Below the pieces are notes generated by a model. That model worked only from the letters and a program-made list of their open reading frames with translations, did not search any database and was not told the origin of the DNA. From NCBI RefSeq assembly GCF_964656455.1, contig NC_135723.1, forward strand, positions 97,851,283-97,915,282: a stretch of 64,000 nucleotides of DNA, given 5' to 3'. Source of the stretch: Halichoerus grypus (taxonomy: Eukaryota > Chordata > Mammalia > Carnivora > Phocidae). A program made the position numbers and the translations under genes. Shown here in pieces: positions 47,701 through 58,685 of the stretch; position 1 is the first letter of the stretch, and the number at the start of each line of letters is the position of its first letter.

Positions 47701-49419
47701 TTTTGAAGTAGAGGAGAAACACAGAAGAGTGTTTTTGTTTTGTTTTCTTTCAGGCCTCAAAAGACTACAAATGTCTCAGAGAGAGAGTTCCCAAAGAGTT
47801 ACTTGGTATTGTTGTTGTTAATATTTATATATCGTCACCAAGCACTACAGCAAGCATATCCTCAAGTTAAAATTGTTTGGTGGCTTTTATTGAGTAATAT
47901 TTAATATAAATTTTAGATTAAATGCTATAAGAATTTAATTCCAGTGATTTTGATCAGGGATGCTCACCCATATTACTTTTGGAGGCAGAACAACCACCAG
48001 TGGTATTAAAATGCAGCCGCAGTTTAATAAATTAGGTTTGTGGCATCTTTGTAAAGCTACAGCCTGGCTAGAAAAATACCTAAAAAGAAATCTTTTGCTG
48101 TTTTTCTTGATCAAATTTTGTCAATAAGATACACCGAAGATGCTCTTAGTGTTGACATTCATGACCTAACATTCAGTGAAGGCTTGAAGGAGTGGCCCAT
48201 TCTGAAAAGGTAGATGCAGCTAGGATGAGGGAGGTCCCAGAGGGCGCAACCGGATAGCCTCTGAAGACCATCCCAGTTTTCAAACACAAAACTGTTCATG
48301 TTATAGATTAAGTTTTATCCTCATGTAGATTGTTGGGACATCTAAATGTTATACAAAATAGTTTTAATCCTGAGGAAATATTTCAGTCTGAGCCCTATAT
48401 TACTAGGTCTTACATTGCACATTTTGTGTTTTGGAGGCTGGAGTGTGACCAAAGAGTGCCCATCAGGTAACAAACCTTGCAACCACAAATTCAGCGTGTG
48501 CCGTGTGTGAGAGTAAACCAGAGCCTCCTGCTTCGAAGCTGCTATGTACTTTTTATCAAAAGCATGTCTTTTTTTGCTTCTTATCAATTTTATGTGTTTA
48601 AAAAATGTTACAAAATAATTTTTTTAAAGGTAGAACTTCTATTTTTATATAGAAGCAAATTCAAAGCCTCAGGTCAAGAAGACAATAAATTAGCCATGTA
48701 ATATGGTGCTTATGTTGTGTTTTTTTTGTGATTAAAAAAGGGCAGTTTTCTTAAAATTTTTATTTCAGTGTTTAAGAGATCATATAAACAAATATAAAAA
48801 AGGATGTCATGTGGAATACAACATTACAAAAACTCAAGTTATCTAATATAGAAAGAGCAAGAATGTTTGTATGAAATTAAAACAGCTGATATTTAAAATG
48901 TAACAAACATTTCTCATTTATTTGACTTATATCTTCTAAATTATGATGGTCTATTGCTTTAAATCTTCCTTGAATTAGAATTTTATACCAACATTTTCCC
49001 TATTATTAGATTGTGATTGTTTTGAGTGTAGTGTCTATGGCTTTAGACATCTTATGTCCCCCCTATTATCGTGTTCTATACTTATTATGGTATAGATATT
49101 TTACAGATGTTTCCTGAATGAATGATAGCCATGCCTGAAGAAAATCCATTTGTTCTCTGTTGAAAAAACATCAACAATGTGAACTTCTCAATGTAAATAA
49201 GGCTCATGGGAAATCACTCTTTTGATTTGACAGAATCCTCTAAATGAGAAATATGGAATGGACACATTTCTGATCAACTCGTAAACTCTGTAAATGTGTT
49301 CATGCCAATAAAAGGTAGAAAGGCTACTTTCACAATGTATTCAGTTGTTTTTATCTGATGTTGAGAAAAAGTTCAGATTTCTAATGGTGGCATGGGAAGG
49401 TAATGTAGAGGAGATTTTT
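47701..49419. other. Unique intronic sequence, no gene seen
   Basis: No exon, RNA gene or mobile element recognised; short overlapping ORFs at 48342-48701 show no domain. Confidence 0.5.
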
Positions 49420-49430
49420 AAAAAGCAAGA

Positions 49431-50420
49431 AGTACAACATCGCTCGGCATCAGGGAAATCCAAATCAAAACCTCAATGAGATACCACCTCACACCAGTCA
49501 GAATGGCTAAAATTAACAAGTCAGGAAACGACAGAAGTTGGTGAGGATGTGGAGAAAGGGGAACCCTCCTACACTATTGGTGGGAATGCGAGCTGGTGCA
49601 ACCACTCTGGAAAACAGTATGGAGGTTCCTCAAAAGGTTAGAAATAGAGCTACCCTATGACCCAACAATTGCACTACTGGGTATTTACCCCAAAGATACA
49701 AATGTAGGGATCCGAAGGGGTATGTGCACCCTGATGTTTGTAGCAGCAATGTCCACAATAGCCAAACTGTGGAAAGAACCAAGATGTCCATCAACAGATG
49801 GAATGGATAAAGAAGATGTGGTATATATATGCAATGGAATATTATGCAGCCATCAAAAGGAATGAGATCTTGCCATTTGCAATGATGTGGATGGAACTGG
49901 AGGGTGTTATGCTGAGCGAAATAAGTCAATCAGAGAAAGACATGTATCATATGACCTCACTGATATGAGGAATTCTTAATCTCAGGAGACAAACTGAGGG
50001 TTGCTAGAGTGGTGGGGGGTGGGAGGGATGGGGTGGCTGGGTGACGGACATTGGGGAGGGTATGTGCTATGGTGAGCACTGTGAATTGTGTAAGACTGAT
50101 GAATCACAGACCTGTACCTCTGAAACAAATAATACATTATATGTTAAAAAAAAAAAAAAGATAGCAGGAAGGGAAAAATGAAGGGGGGGAAATCGGAGGG
50201 GGAGATGAACCATGAGAGACTATGGACTCTGAGAAACAAACTGAGGGTTCTAGAGAGGTGGGGGTTGGGGGAGGGGTTAGCCCAGTGATGGGTATTAAAG
50301 AGGGCACGTTCTGCATGGAGCACTGGGTGTTATACGTAAACAATGAATCATGGAACACTACATCAAAAACTAATGATGTATTGTATGGTGATTAACATAA
50401 CATAATAAAAAAAATAAAAT
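49431..50420 (+). mobile_element. L1 (carnivore type), 5'-truncated, sense to the gene
   Basis: About 990 bp: the end of ORF2 (RLEIELPYDPTIALLGIYPK, STIAKLWKEPRCPSTDG in one frame, then a frameshift near 49800), the complete 3' UTR with its internal A run (50145-50158) and purine-rich GGGGGGGAAATCGGAGGGG, and an AATAAAAAAAATAAAATAAAA tail. An 11-bp target duplication AAAAAGCAAGA lies at 49420-49430 and 50421-50431. It ends 355 bp before the CNTNAP2 exon. Confidence 0.96.
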
Positions 50421-50431
50421 AAAAAGCAAGA

Positions 50432-50735
50432 GATATGCTTGGAGGCTGAAAAACTGTAATTTAAATGTAAAATATTAGATCTCATAATTTAAATATTGTC
50501 TGGATACTACAGTGGGTACAATATAGTGTTTCATTCTTCTAATATATGTGTATTTTCACCTTTGAAAGGACCCATAGAAATTTTGGCCTAGTTTCCATTG
50601 AAAACTTGTTTTCAAATAAAGGAAGTATAGTAGCTTTGTTCAAATTGTTTATAGTAGAAAATATAAAATCCTGCCATTGGATAAGAAAATTTAAATTTAT
50701 CTTAACACACAGGGAACATGGTTGTTTCCAAAGTA
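50432..50735. other. Unique sequence just upstream of the exon
   Basis: AT-rich intron between the L1 and the splice acceptor; no repeat recognised. Confidence 0.6.
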
Positions 50736-50775
50736 CGTTTTTCTTTAATTTTTAATCCCTGTTCTTTTTTCCCAG
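50736..50775 (+). promoter_or_regulatory. 3' splice site of the CNTNAP2 exon
   Basis: A pyrimidine-rich tract with TTCTTTTTTCCCAG ends directly at the first exon base. A TTTTTAAT stretch about 20-25 bases upstream could supply the branch-point A. The CAG/G boundary fixes the exon start and keeps the discoidin frame. Confidence 0.9.
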
Positions 50776-50923
50776 GCATTTCCTGGAAATATCAACTCTG
50801 ATAGCGTGGTTCGGCATGATTTGCAGCATCCGGTTATTGCCCGCTATGTGCGCATAGTGCCTCTGGACTGGAACGGAGAAGGCCGCATTGGGCTCAGAAT
50901 TGAAGTCTACGGCTGTTCTTACT
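50776..50923 (+). CDS. CNTNAP2: CNTNAP2 coding exon (discoidin domain C-terminal part; human exon 4 equivalent)
   Basis: The exon reads in phase 0 from GCA and ends one base into a codon, giving 49 residues plus one base, with no stop. It starts [10 protein letters not shown], contains [20 protein letters not shown] and ends EVYGCSY. This is the last third of an F5/8 type C (discoidin) domain; the Cys in YGC is the domain-closing cysteine, about residue 181 in human CASPR2. By recalled numbering it covers residues 135-183 (c.403-550). CASPR2 is a single-pass neurexin-superfamily adhesion protein that pairs with contactin-2 and clusters Kv1 channels at juxtaparanodes. The recalled CNTNAP4 protein differs much more over this stretch, so CNTNAP2 is preferred over that paralogue. 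At 148 bp the exon is not a multiple of three, so skipping it would shift the frame. No other exon of the gene was seen, in keeping with its very large introns. Confidence 0.95.
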
Positions 50924-50930
50924 GTGAGTA
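50924..50930 (+). promoter_or_regulatory. 5' splice site of the CNTNAP2 exon
   Basis: GTGAGTA follows the exon and matches the U1 consensus in positions +1 to +6. The split codon T|GG would give Trp after splicing, as expected for CASPR2 (CSYW). Confidence 0.92.
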
Positions 50931-52539
50931 TCTGCTGAAATTTGTGGTGGATTTTGTCATCTTCATGTAATTAGTGATTTGTTTATTTTTGATTATTTAA
51001 CATTACTTGCTTTCTCTGACAATAAACTGCCTTGTTTTTATATATAAATAACATGTTAGTTTATTTGTATGTTATAAATATATTTTTACATCTTTACACA
51101 AAAGCGCATATAAAAATACCTTAAGCAAAGGATTTGGAAAGTGATTGTTGTTCAGTAGACTAAAACGACAAAGCTTATTAATTAAGTTGCTTGAAGTCTT
51201 ATGCAATATTTAAAAAGTAGAAACTTACAGTATTATCCATCATTTTGACTCTTTGTGATGGATTTTGGAGAACTTCCTGCCAATTCTCGTCAGTTTCACG
51301 TTTTACTGTTTTAAAGCTAAGCACTAAGTTTTAATGTCAGTGATATTTTATATGTCTATAAGTTTTATTTGCTCCTTTAAAAAATTGACTTGGTCACCTA
51401 AAATGATTCTTTTCTTTTAATCACGTTTTAAACTCTTTTTTTTTAATTTCTTAAATGCATTATATATATATGTCTAGTGATTCTAATATATGGATTTTTG
51501 GGGATTGCAGCTCTGCTGTCTTGCATCTACTCATTTTTACCAGTAGTGCTTTTTTGCTCCTCCTCCTCTTCTGTCTTTCACCTTCTTTACAGCCTTCTTA
51601 TCTGCCTGTCCTTCCCTTCTCTGTCTTCTTGACTGTGACCTTAGTTTCTTTAAAACCTCATCTGTGGACTTTCTTTCAGGCCAAAGTTGATGATGGATTC
51701 ATCTACCGAAGATTTATCTTTGCTTATTTGCTTCTAAGTAGACAGTGCCAACACAGAATTACTTTAAAGACTGTTGAGCTATTTTGAGGCCACTAGGTAG
51801 TAGAGATTCAGTCTGCAAATACATGATTTGCAAATACTGGCTTTAGAATATGAATTCTCTGGTAAAATAGTTCCCTCCTCCTAGGAGTCTACTATTAGAC
51901 TCTCCCCTACCCTTCCTATAGATACATAAAAATAAAAGTTCACTATAACCAGAAGATGGCAAATGACCTATTGGCAAGCTTTTTAAAATTAACCAAACAT
52001 TTGGTAGTTTATAATAAAAATATGTATGAAGTTTTCACCTCTGTACGAATCAGTTACAGAGATTGGTGAAAATATTAGCTGTCATGATGACCTAATCATT
52101 TTTATTTATTCATGGGCAACATTATGTGCAAACTGAACTGGTTACTACAAAGTGGCCATGGAGATCATTTAAAAATTCTATAGGTGTTTATTTTATTTGC
52201 TCATCACTTTATTATAGCAAATATGATGAGTAGAGAGGCATAGAAATTTAGTTCTTCAGCAGAATGTAGATCTTCAGGAGGAAGATTTAACTTGTTAGGA
52301 GAAGCCTAAAATGAGCCCTAACATAAATTTGGGTTCTCTCTATGTGGTCTGGGTATTATGGATACAGAACTCTGTGTTCACACATATTCCAACTGTCAGC
52401 ACATTGGGAAGGCCAAGACAAAATGTGATATTTTTCTCGGTATGATGGATTTTCTAGGGAGCATGTTCAGCTTCCAGTAAATGAAAAATGTGTAATACTC
52501 TTCATGGAAACCATGATGTGTATAATTTATTAATAATTA
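50931..52539. other. Unique intronic sequence after the exon, no further exon seen
   Basis: AT-rich at first, then pyrimidine-rich around 51540-51680. The 110-codon + strand ORF at 51455-51787 is a product of the CT-rich stretch and shows no CASPR2 laminin-G similarity. Confidence 0.55.
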
Positions 52540-52830
52540 CTTACTGAGCATTTTTTATGTGTCATGAAATATTGCTGAATGTTAGTAATACCACAGTGAA
52601 TAAGGAAAACATTCTATGAGAGACAAGGTGGGACAATTAATATAGTAGTATTTATTAGGATAAAAATAGTGAAAGTTAAAATTCACCCAGAGGCACATCG
52701 CCTGAGTGATAGAGCTGAAAGGAAAACCGGTGAATCTGGTACAATGCTAGAGCTCACTACCACTGTTCTATTTTCCTACTCCTTAATTCCAACAAAATGA
52801 ACAACGATGTGACCATCTCCAAGTCAATAA
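52540..52830. repeat. Possible MIR-like ancient repeat
   Basis: ACTTACTGAGCATTTTTTATGTGTCATG resembles the start of MIR, and CACCCAGAGGCACATCGCC ... GAGCTCACTACCACTG resembles its 3' part. Weak. Confidence 0.4.
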
Positions 52831-52839
52831 AAGAATCAT

Positions 52840-53600
52840 ATTGACACCCCAGAAACACCCATCAGGCCCTCCCCCAGTTACTACTGCTTTTTAAAGGTAA
52901 AAATTCACCTGATTTTTATCCTCATAGATTAATTTTACTTTTTTTTTAGTTTCATAAAAAAGGGAATCCTAAAATATATATTATTTCCCATCTGACTTCT
53001 TTTCTTCAAAATAATAATTGTAAGAATATCCACACTGTTATTTAAGGGTATTTGATTATTTTCATTGGCACTGTTACTCTACTGTATGAATATTCTACAA
53101 TCATCAATTCATTTCATATTAATGAACATTTGAATTGTTTCCATTTTTGGCTATTTTAATAGAATTGCTATAAATATTCCTCGTGGGTGTCAGCTTAGGA
53201 AAGGGTACTACTAAGTTAGGATATATGCATGTTTAATTTTTATCAATAATAACAAAATTTTCTCTGAAGTGGTTGTATCAATTTAGACTCCCACAACCAA
53301 TGTACTGGAGTTCCTATTGCTTCACAAATTGGGGCACTTAGTATTGATTTGAAAGTTTTAGCCATTGGGGTGGGTGTTCATTATATCTCATTTTAGTTTT
53401 AGTGAACACTTTCCTGATTTTTAAAGAGGTTATGCTTGTCATTCATTTGTATACCCTCTTTCTTTGAAGTGTATGTTGAAGAATCTTGCACATTTTTCTA
53501 TTGTGTTGTCTTTTATTTATCTATTTTCTAATTGTTTTGAGTAGTTTTTATAGCCAACTCTCTCTTTTATTTTATTCTTGTTATAATATCCAGATGTGTT
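52840..53600 (-). mobile_element. Old L1 relic, reverse
   Basis: AAACACCCATCAGGCCC, GGGAATCCTAAAATATATATTATTTCC, AATTGCTATAAATATTCCTCG, AGACTCCCACAACCAATGTACTGGAGTTCC and ATTTCCTGATTTTTAAAGAGGTTATGC-like phrases are in the order of the complement of an old L1 3' region. No ORF. Confidence 0.75.
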
Positions 53601-54028
53601 ATCTTACTTTTGAGATGGCTTTCTTTAAAAATAATCATTTTAAAACCAACACTGTCAATGGGGTTACTTTAGAATTCACAGTAAGCGCAAATACAGCTTG
53701 CCCGAAGGCACATAGTGTGGGGTGACTCAGGTGTGGCTTACAGTTGTTCTGCAGTTGTTGCAAGTGGATCTGTGAAGTTGTGAGCTCGTGCTATCATGGC
53801 CTTCTCCGTCTAGCCTGGGCTTTGGCAGTCACAAGGTGGGAAGGAAAAAAATACGGAAGCTAAGTAGGAAGCTAGGCTTTTCTAGTGTATAAGCCTCTCT
53901 GGAGGGAAAGATCGTACACTTTAAGAAACTGTATTAATAGTATACCAATAGGTGCCAGTGGAGTAAATGATGAATTGGCAACATAAAATAAAATGTAAAA
54001 TAGAAGTTGAAAAATACTTGTAGTAGGT
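53601..54028. other. Unique intronic sequence, no gene seen
   Basis: No exon or clear repeat. Confidence 0.5.
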
Positions 54029-54451
54029 TGTAGTAAATTGGATAGTGGCCTCCAGAGATATCAGGTACTAATCCCTGGAACTGTAAATTTTACTTAATAA
54101 GGCAGAGTGTTTGATTAAGTTAATGATCATGACCTGGGTAGATTATCCTGCATTATCCAGGGGGCTTCTAAGTACAGTGAGTTCTATCCTTGTGAGAGGT
54201 GGACAGAGGGAGAATTCACAGACAGGAAAATGGAGGCACTGTGACCATGGAGCAGAGATCAGGTGATACGTTTATAAGTCACGGGGCTGGAAGAGAGGAG
54301 TAGATTCTCCCTGGAGCCTCTGGAGGAATTGAGGTCCTGCTGACACATTGATGTGAACCTAATGAAACTGATTTGGGACTTCTGGCCTCCAAAACTGTGA
54401 GAGAATAGAGCTGTTGTTTTAATTTGTATAGCAGGGCCTGGAAACTATACA
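54029..54451 (+). mobile_element. MLT1-type LTR (ERVL-MaLR)
   Basis: GTGGCCTCCAGAGATATCAGGTACTAATCCCTGGAACTG, TTAAGTTAATGATCATGA, ATTATCCTGCATTATCCAGGG, GACTTCTGGCCTCCAAAACTGTGAGAGAATA and TGTTGTTTTAATTTGTATAGCAGGGCCTGGAAACTATACAA follow an MLT1-type LTR end to end. The same family occurs in reverse at 56.3 kb. Confidence 0.85.
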
Positions 54452-54501
54452 AGTATCAATATCATTTTAGGGCGAAAAGAGATACAAAAATAGCTCTAGA
54501 G

Positions 54502-54690
54502 CAGTGTTCTTCAGCAGAACTTTAAACAAAGATGTAAATGTCCTTGACCTGCTGTAGTCCGGTAGTTACATTTGGCTGTTGAGCACTTGAAATGTAGCTG
54601 AGACAACTGAGGAACTAAATTTTAAATTGTATTTAATTCTTATTCACTTAAATAGTGTGACTGCTGGCTACCAGATTGGTTGGTGTAGAT
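54502..54690. mobile_element. Possible hAT-type MITE relic
   Basis: GCAGTGTTCTTCAGCAGAA, TACATTTGGCTGTTGAGCACTTGAAATGTAGCTGAGACAACTGA and GTGTGACTGCTGGCTACC resemble a common mammalian hAT element (GTGGCTATTGAGCACTTGAAATG). Diverged. Confidence 0.6.
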
Positions 54691-54691
54691 T

Positions 54692-56322
54692 AGAAGAACC
54701 AAAACATCTGCTTATTATTTTTCTTCCATGTTCTTTTATAGTTTAAAGAACCTACAACATTTATTTTTTAAATGGCATTCTCTGATTTTTTTTCCCCTTA
54801 GTTTGGAGAACAACGATTTAATCATCCTGGACACAGTCTTTATTGTCAAAGAGTTGATGACTAGTCACTTCTTTGACCAGATCCCTAACTGGGCCATTTT
54901 CCTAACTAATGTCCAAATCAGATTATTTTTATTTGTCTATTTTTGAAGAATACAAATTGTATTTGTCTTTTCCAAGAAAAATACACATTTATAGCAAGAA
55001 AAATATGTGTTAAACATATTTGTGATGGACAACTTTCCTAAAGGTACTATGGTTTAAATTTACCTGTCCTGTAATTCAGGCTACAGTGGGCCCTTAGAAG
55101 ATGGCCTCCTATTTTCTTTTTTTTTTCATTTAGTGAACTATTGTGTCAGAGACTTTGACTTTTCAATGAGAAAAAGAATCATGAATCTTTGAGGGGGAAA
55201 AGTCAGATATACCCTTTTATTTTGCCCTCATTAGAGTTAGCAGTACTGTGTATGCTAGGGTCCCAGCAAGGAGAAACTAGGCTTCGATCACTCCTGTGGG
55301 AGAGAGAAATGAATTCTCTCATCTTTCTAGAAACCCCTTAGAGGATTTATCTGAGGTCTATTTTAAAGTTCCAGGTTAGGGAATGGGTTGTGCTTCTTTT
55401 ATTTCTAAGTTTGCCAGAAGAACTAGAGAGGGAGAAATCTCAGTATGAGCGCTGCTTCTGTTGGAGTGTGTGCTACTGTAATTCCCCTCGTGTTTGTCAT
55501 TTTTCCTTGTGCAGTTCTTCCATGATCTCTTTGTCATCTGAGAAGTTTGGTACTTCTCAAGATTGCAAACAGAAAGTTCACTCTATTCCAGATGGAGAAG
55601 GTTAGTTCCAGGCCACTACTTTGAAGCCTTTAGGGCTTCTCCTGTTTGTGTTTCCTGACTTGTCTTGAGGATAATATGAGTTCTAATTTCAATGAATCGA
55701 AACTCATTTTAAATTATTCTGTTCCTTCTACATTTGGTTTTCCCTCTAGTTGAAACAAGTGCATGCTATTATTTTTAAAACTTAGTGATAGTCCCCACGT
55801 CTTCTGACTCAGTAAACCTCCCAAAACACCAATGCTAATCTTCTAACTCTGTACCAGAGGGACTACATGAAGCAGAAGGGAGAAGTCTCAGTCTAATAAT
55901 TCCTAAAAAATCATGTATGGCTGCAGTACTCAAACATTAATTTTACACAAGCCCAGCACAGTGTCCTGATTGAAGTGAGCATTTTTGATGACAAATACTA
56001 TATTAGCTTTTAACCAGAGTCTTCTTAAGAGTAAGGTCAGTGCCTTGGGAAACCAAGATACACACAACTAAACTAATTTTTGTATATGCCTTCAATTTGG
56101 ATGAATAATTAATAAAGCCTGGATATATAGCCCAATGCAAATCGTAATGGAAAGTAAGTGCCAGACTAGGGCAGGAAAAAGTATCAAGAGAAACCAGATA
56201 CAAACAAAAGGACAGTGTTTTGTCCTTTTCATGCTGTGCAAATGAGATTGTCCTCCTACAGGGACCACAAACTGATGCTCACTGCTCCCATGCTGCTAGG
56301 CAAGAGGTGCTGTCTTGTATGT
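54692..56322. other. Unique intronic sequence, no gene seen
   Basis: No exon or clear repeat; short ORFs such as 55390-55605 have no domain. Confidence 0.5.
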
Positions 56323-57093
56323 ATGTGTTAGTTTTCTAGGGCTGTCGTAGCAAAGTACTACAAACTGTGGTGTAAGACAACAGGATTTGTTCTGTTGTAG
56401 TTCTGGAGGGCAGGAGTCTGAAATCAAGGTGTCAGCAGAGTTGATTCCTTCTACAGGCTCAGAGAGAGAAACTGTTTCATGTGTCTCCCAGACTTCTGGT
56501 GGTTGCTGGCAGTCCTTCATGCTCTTTGACCTGTTTGTGCATCATTCCAGTGTCTGCCTCCGCTTTTACACAGCCTTCTCCCCTGTGTGTGTCGGGGTCT
56601 GTGTCCTCACGTGGCCTTCTTCCCTCTGTGTGTGTCAGGGTCTGTGTCCTCACGTGGCCTTCTCCCCTGTGTGTGTCGGGGTCTGTGTCCTCACGTGGCC
56701 TTCTTCCCTCTGTGTGTGTTGGGGTCTGTGTCCTCACGTGGCCTTCTCCCCTGTGTGTGTCAGGGTCTGTGTCCTCACGTGGCCTTCTTCCCTCTGTGTT
56801 TGTCGGGGTCTGTGTCCTCACGTGGCCTTCTTCCCTCTGTGTGTGTCGGGGTCTGTGTCCTCACGTGGCCTTCTTCCCTCTGTGTGTGTCGGGGTCTGTG
56901 TCCTCATGTGGCCTTCTTCCCTCTGTGTTTGTCAGGGTCTGTGTCTTCACGTGGCCTTCTTCCCTCTGTGTGTCTGTGTCTTCACATGGCCTTCTTACCT
57001 CATGTGTTTGTGTTTGTATCTTCACATGGCCCTCTTACAAAGACACCACTCATTGGATTTAAGATCCACCCTAATCCAGTATGACCTAATCTT
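56323..57093 (-). mobile_element. MLT1-type LTR in reverse, first part, expanded by a minisatellite
   Basis: TGTGTTAGTTTTCTAGGGCTGTCGTAGCAAAGTACTACAAACTG, TTCTGGAGGGCAGGAGTCTGAAATCAAGGTGTCAGCAG and CTTCTGGTGGTTGCTGGCAGTCC are the complement of an MLT1-type LTR, and CACTCATTGGATTTAAGATCCACCCTAATCCAGTATGACC follows the minisatellite. The rest lies beyond an L1 insertion at 58586-58685. Confidence 0.85.
56571..57036. repeat. 41-43 bp minisatellite inside an MLT1-type LTR
   Basis: Successive GTGGCC starts fall at 56611, 56653, 56695, 56738, 56779, 56822, 56865, 56908 and 56951, so the period is 41-43 bp; two shorter, more diverged units follow at about 56986 and 57026. Each unit reads GTGGCCTTCTTCCCTCTGTG or the CTTCTCCCCTG variant, then TGTCGGGGTCTGTGTCCTCAC. 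The unit has no stop in several frames, which explains long ORFs of 114-244 codons on both strands; none is a gene. Confidence 0.95.
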
Positions 57094-58585
57094 TTTTTTT
57101 TTCTTTCAAGATTTTATTTAAATTGTAGTTAGTTAACACATAGTGTAGTATTAGTTTCAGGGGTTTAGAATTTAGTGGTTCATCAGTTGCACATAACACC
57201 CACTGCTCATAACATTAACTGCCCTCCTTAATGCCCATCACCCAGTTACCCCATCCCCTCACCCACCTCCCTCCAGTAACCCTCAGTTTGTTCTCTATTG
57301 TTAAGAGTCTCTAATGGTTTGCCTACCTCTCAGTTTTTATCTTATTTTATTTTTCCTTCCATTTCCCTATGTTCATCTATTTTGTTTCTTAAATTCCACA
57401 TATGAGTGAAATCATACGGTATTTGTCTTTCTCTGACTTCTTTTGCTTAGCATAATACACTCTAGTTCCATTCACGTCATTCCAAATGGCAAGATTTCAT
57501 TCTTTTTGATGGCTGAGTAATATTCCATTGTACATATATACCACATCTTTATCCATTCATCAGTTGATGGATATTTGGGCTTCTTCCATATTGTGGACAT
57601 TGTGGCTATAAACATTAGGCATGTGCCCCTTTGAGTCACTATTTTTGTATCCTTCAGATGAATACCTAGTAGCATAATAAGGTAGTTCTATTTTTAACTT
57701 TTTGAGGAACCTCCATACTATTTTCCAGAGTGGCTGCACCAGTTTGCATTCCCACCAACAGTGTAAGAGGTTCCCCTTTCTCTGCATAATCACCAACATC
57801 TATTGTTTCCTGAGTTGTTAATTTTAGCCATACTTACCTGTGTGAGGTAGTATCTCATTGTGGTATTTCCCTGAGATGATGAGTGATGTTCAACATTTTT
57901 TACATGTGTCTGTTAGCCATTTGTATGTTTTCTTTGGAGAAATGTCTTTTCGTGTCTTTTGACCATTTCTTAACTGGATTTTTTATTTTTTGAGTGTTGA
58001 GTTTGATAAGTTCTTTATAGATTTTAGATACTAGCCCTTTATCAGATATGTGATTTGCAAATATCTTCTCCTGTTCTGTTAGTTGCCTTTTAGTTTTGTT
58101 GTTTCCTTCACTGCGCTGAAGTTTTTTTATCTTGATGAAGTCCCAATAGTTCATTTTTGCTTTTGTTTACCTTGTCTCCGGAGATGTGTCTAGTGAGAAG
58201 TCGCTGTGGCTGAGGTCAAAGAGGTTACTGCCTGTGTTCTCCTCCAGGATTTTGATGGATTCCTGTCTCACATTTAGGTCTTTCATCCACTTCGAGTCTA
58301 TTTTTGTGTATGGTGTAAGAAAAATGGTCCAGTTTCATTCTTCTGCATGTGGCTGTCCAGTTTTTCCAGCATCATTTGTTGAAGAGACTGTATTTTTTTC
58401 CATTGGATATTCTTTCTTGCTTTGTCGAAGATTAGTTGGCCATAGAGTTGAGGGTCCATTTCTGGGCTCTCTGTTCTGTTCCATTGATCTATGTGTCTGT
58501 TTTTATGCCAGTACCATACTGTCTTGATGATGACAGCTTTGTAATAGAGCTTGAAGTCCGGAATTGTGATGCTGCCAGCTTTGGT
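57094..58585 (-). mobile_element. L1 (carnivore type), 5'-truncated, reverse, inserted into the MLT1 LTR
   Basis: Poly-T, the complement of the 3' UTR (TTGTAGTTAGTTAACACATAG), then about 1.1 kb of ORF2 3' part in reverse. Minus-strand pieces keep [57 protein letters not shown] and [13 protein letters not shown] in separate frames, so ORF2 is broken. Perfect 12-bp target duplication TGACCTAATCTT at 57082-57093 and 58586-58597. Confidence 0.97.
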
Positions 58586-58685
58586 TGACCTAATCTTAAA
58601 GTAACTAATTACATCTGAAACGACTGCATTTCCAAGTAAGGCCATGTTTGGAGTTTCTGGGTGGATATGAATTTTGGAGAACATA
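58586..58685 (-). mobile_element. MLT1-type LTR in reverse, second part
   Basis: After the duplicated TGACCTAATCTT the LTR resumes: AACTAATTACATCTGAAACGAC, ATTTCCAAGTAAGGCCATGTTTGG, TGGATATGAATTTTGGAGAACA. Confidence 0.85.

Larger units (their letters stand above)
1..50775 (+). other. CNTNAP2: CNTNAP2 intron 3 (3' part)
   Basis: Everything upstream of the exon is read as intron because no other exon of the gene or of a neighbour is visible on either strand. All open reading frames in it are short, lack family matches, or fall inside mobile elements. The 5' end of the intron is outside the window. Confidence 0.85.

Noticed and set aside
49596..49865. ORF with reverse-transcriptase-like C-terminal sequence as a possible gene
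   Set aside because: It is the frameshifted end of L1 ORF2 inside a 5'-truncated L1 with target duplications. The same holds for 29115-29522, 39406-39672 and 57472-58154.
51455..51787. 110-codon ORF just after the exon as a further CNTNAP2 exon
   Set aside because: No similarity to the laminin-G or other CASPR2 domains, and the content follows a CT-rich stretch. The expected next exon is not seen.
56571..57036. CRISPR-like regular repeats
   Set aside because: The units are contiguous with no unique spacers, and the genome is mammalian. It is a minisatellite within an LTR.
56387..57121. Long ORFs of 244, 193, 165 and (antisense) 114 codons with repeated cysteine-rich or TDPDTHRGE-like units
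   Set aside because: They are translations of the 41-43 bp minisatellite, which lacks stops in several frames. Open frames on both strands and no start or splice context show they are not genes.
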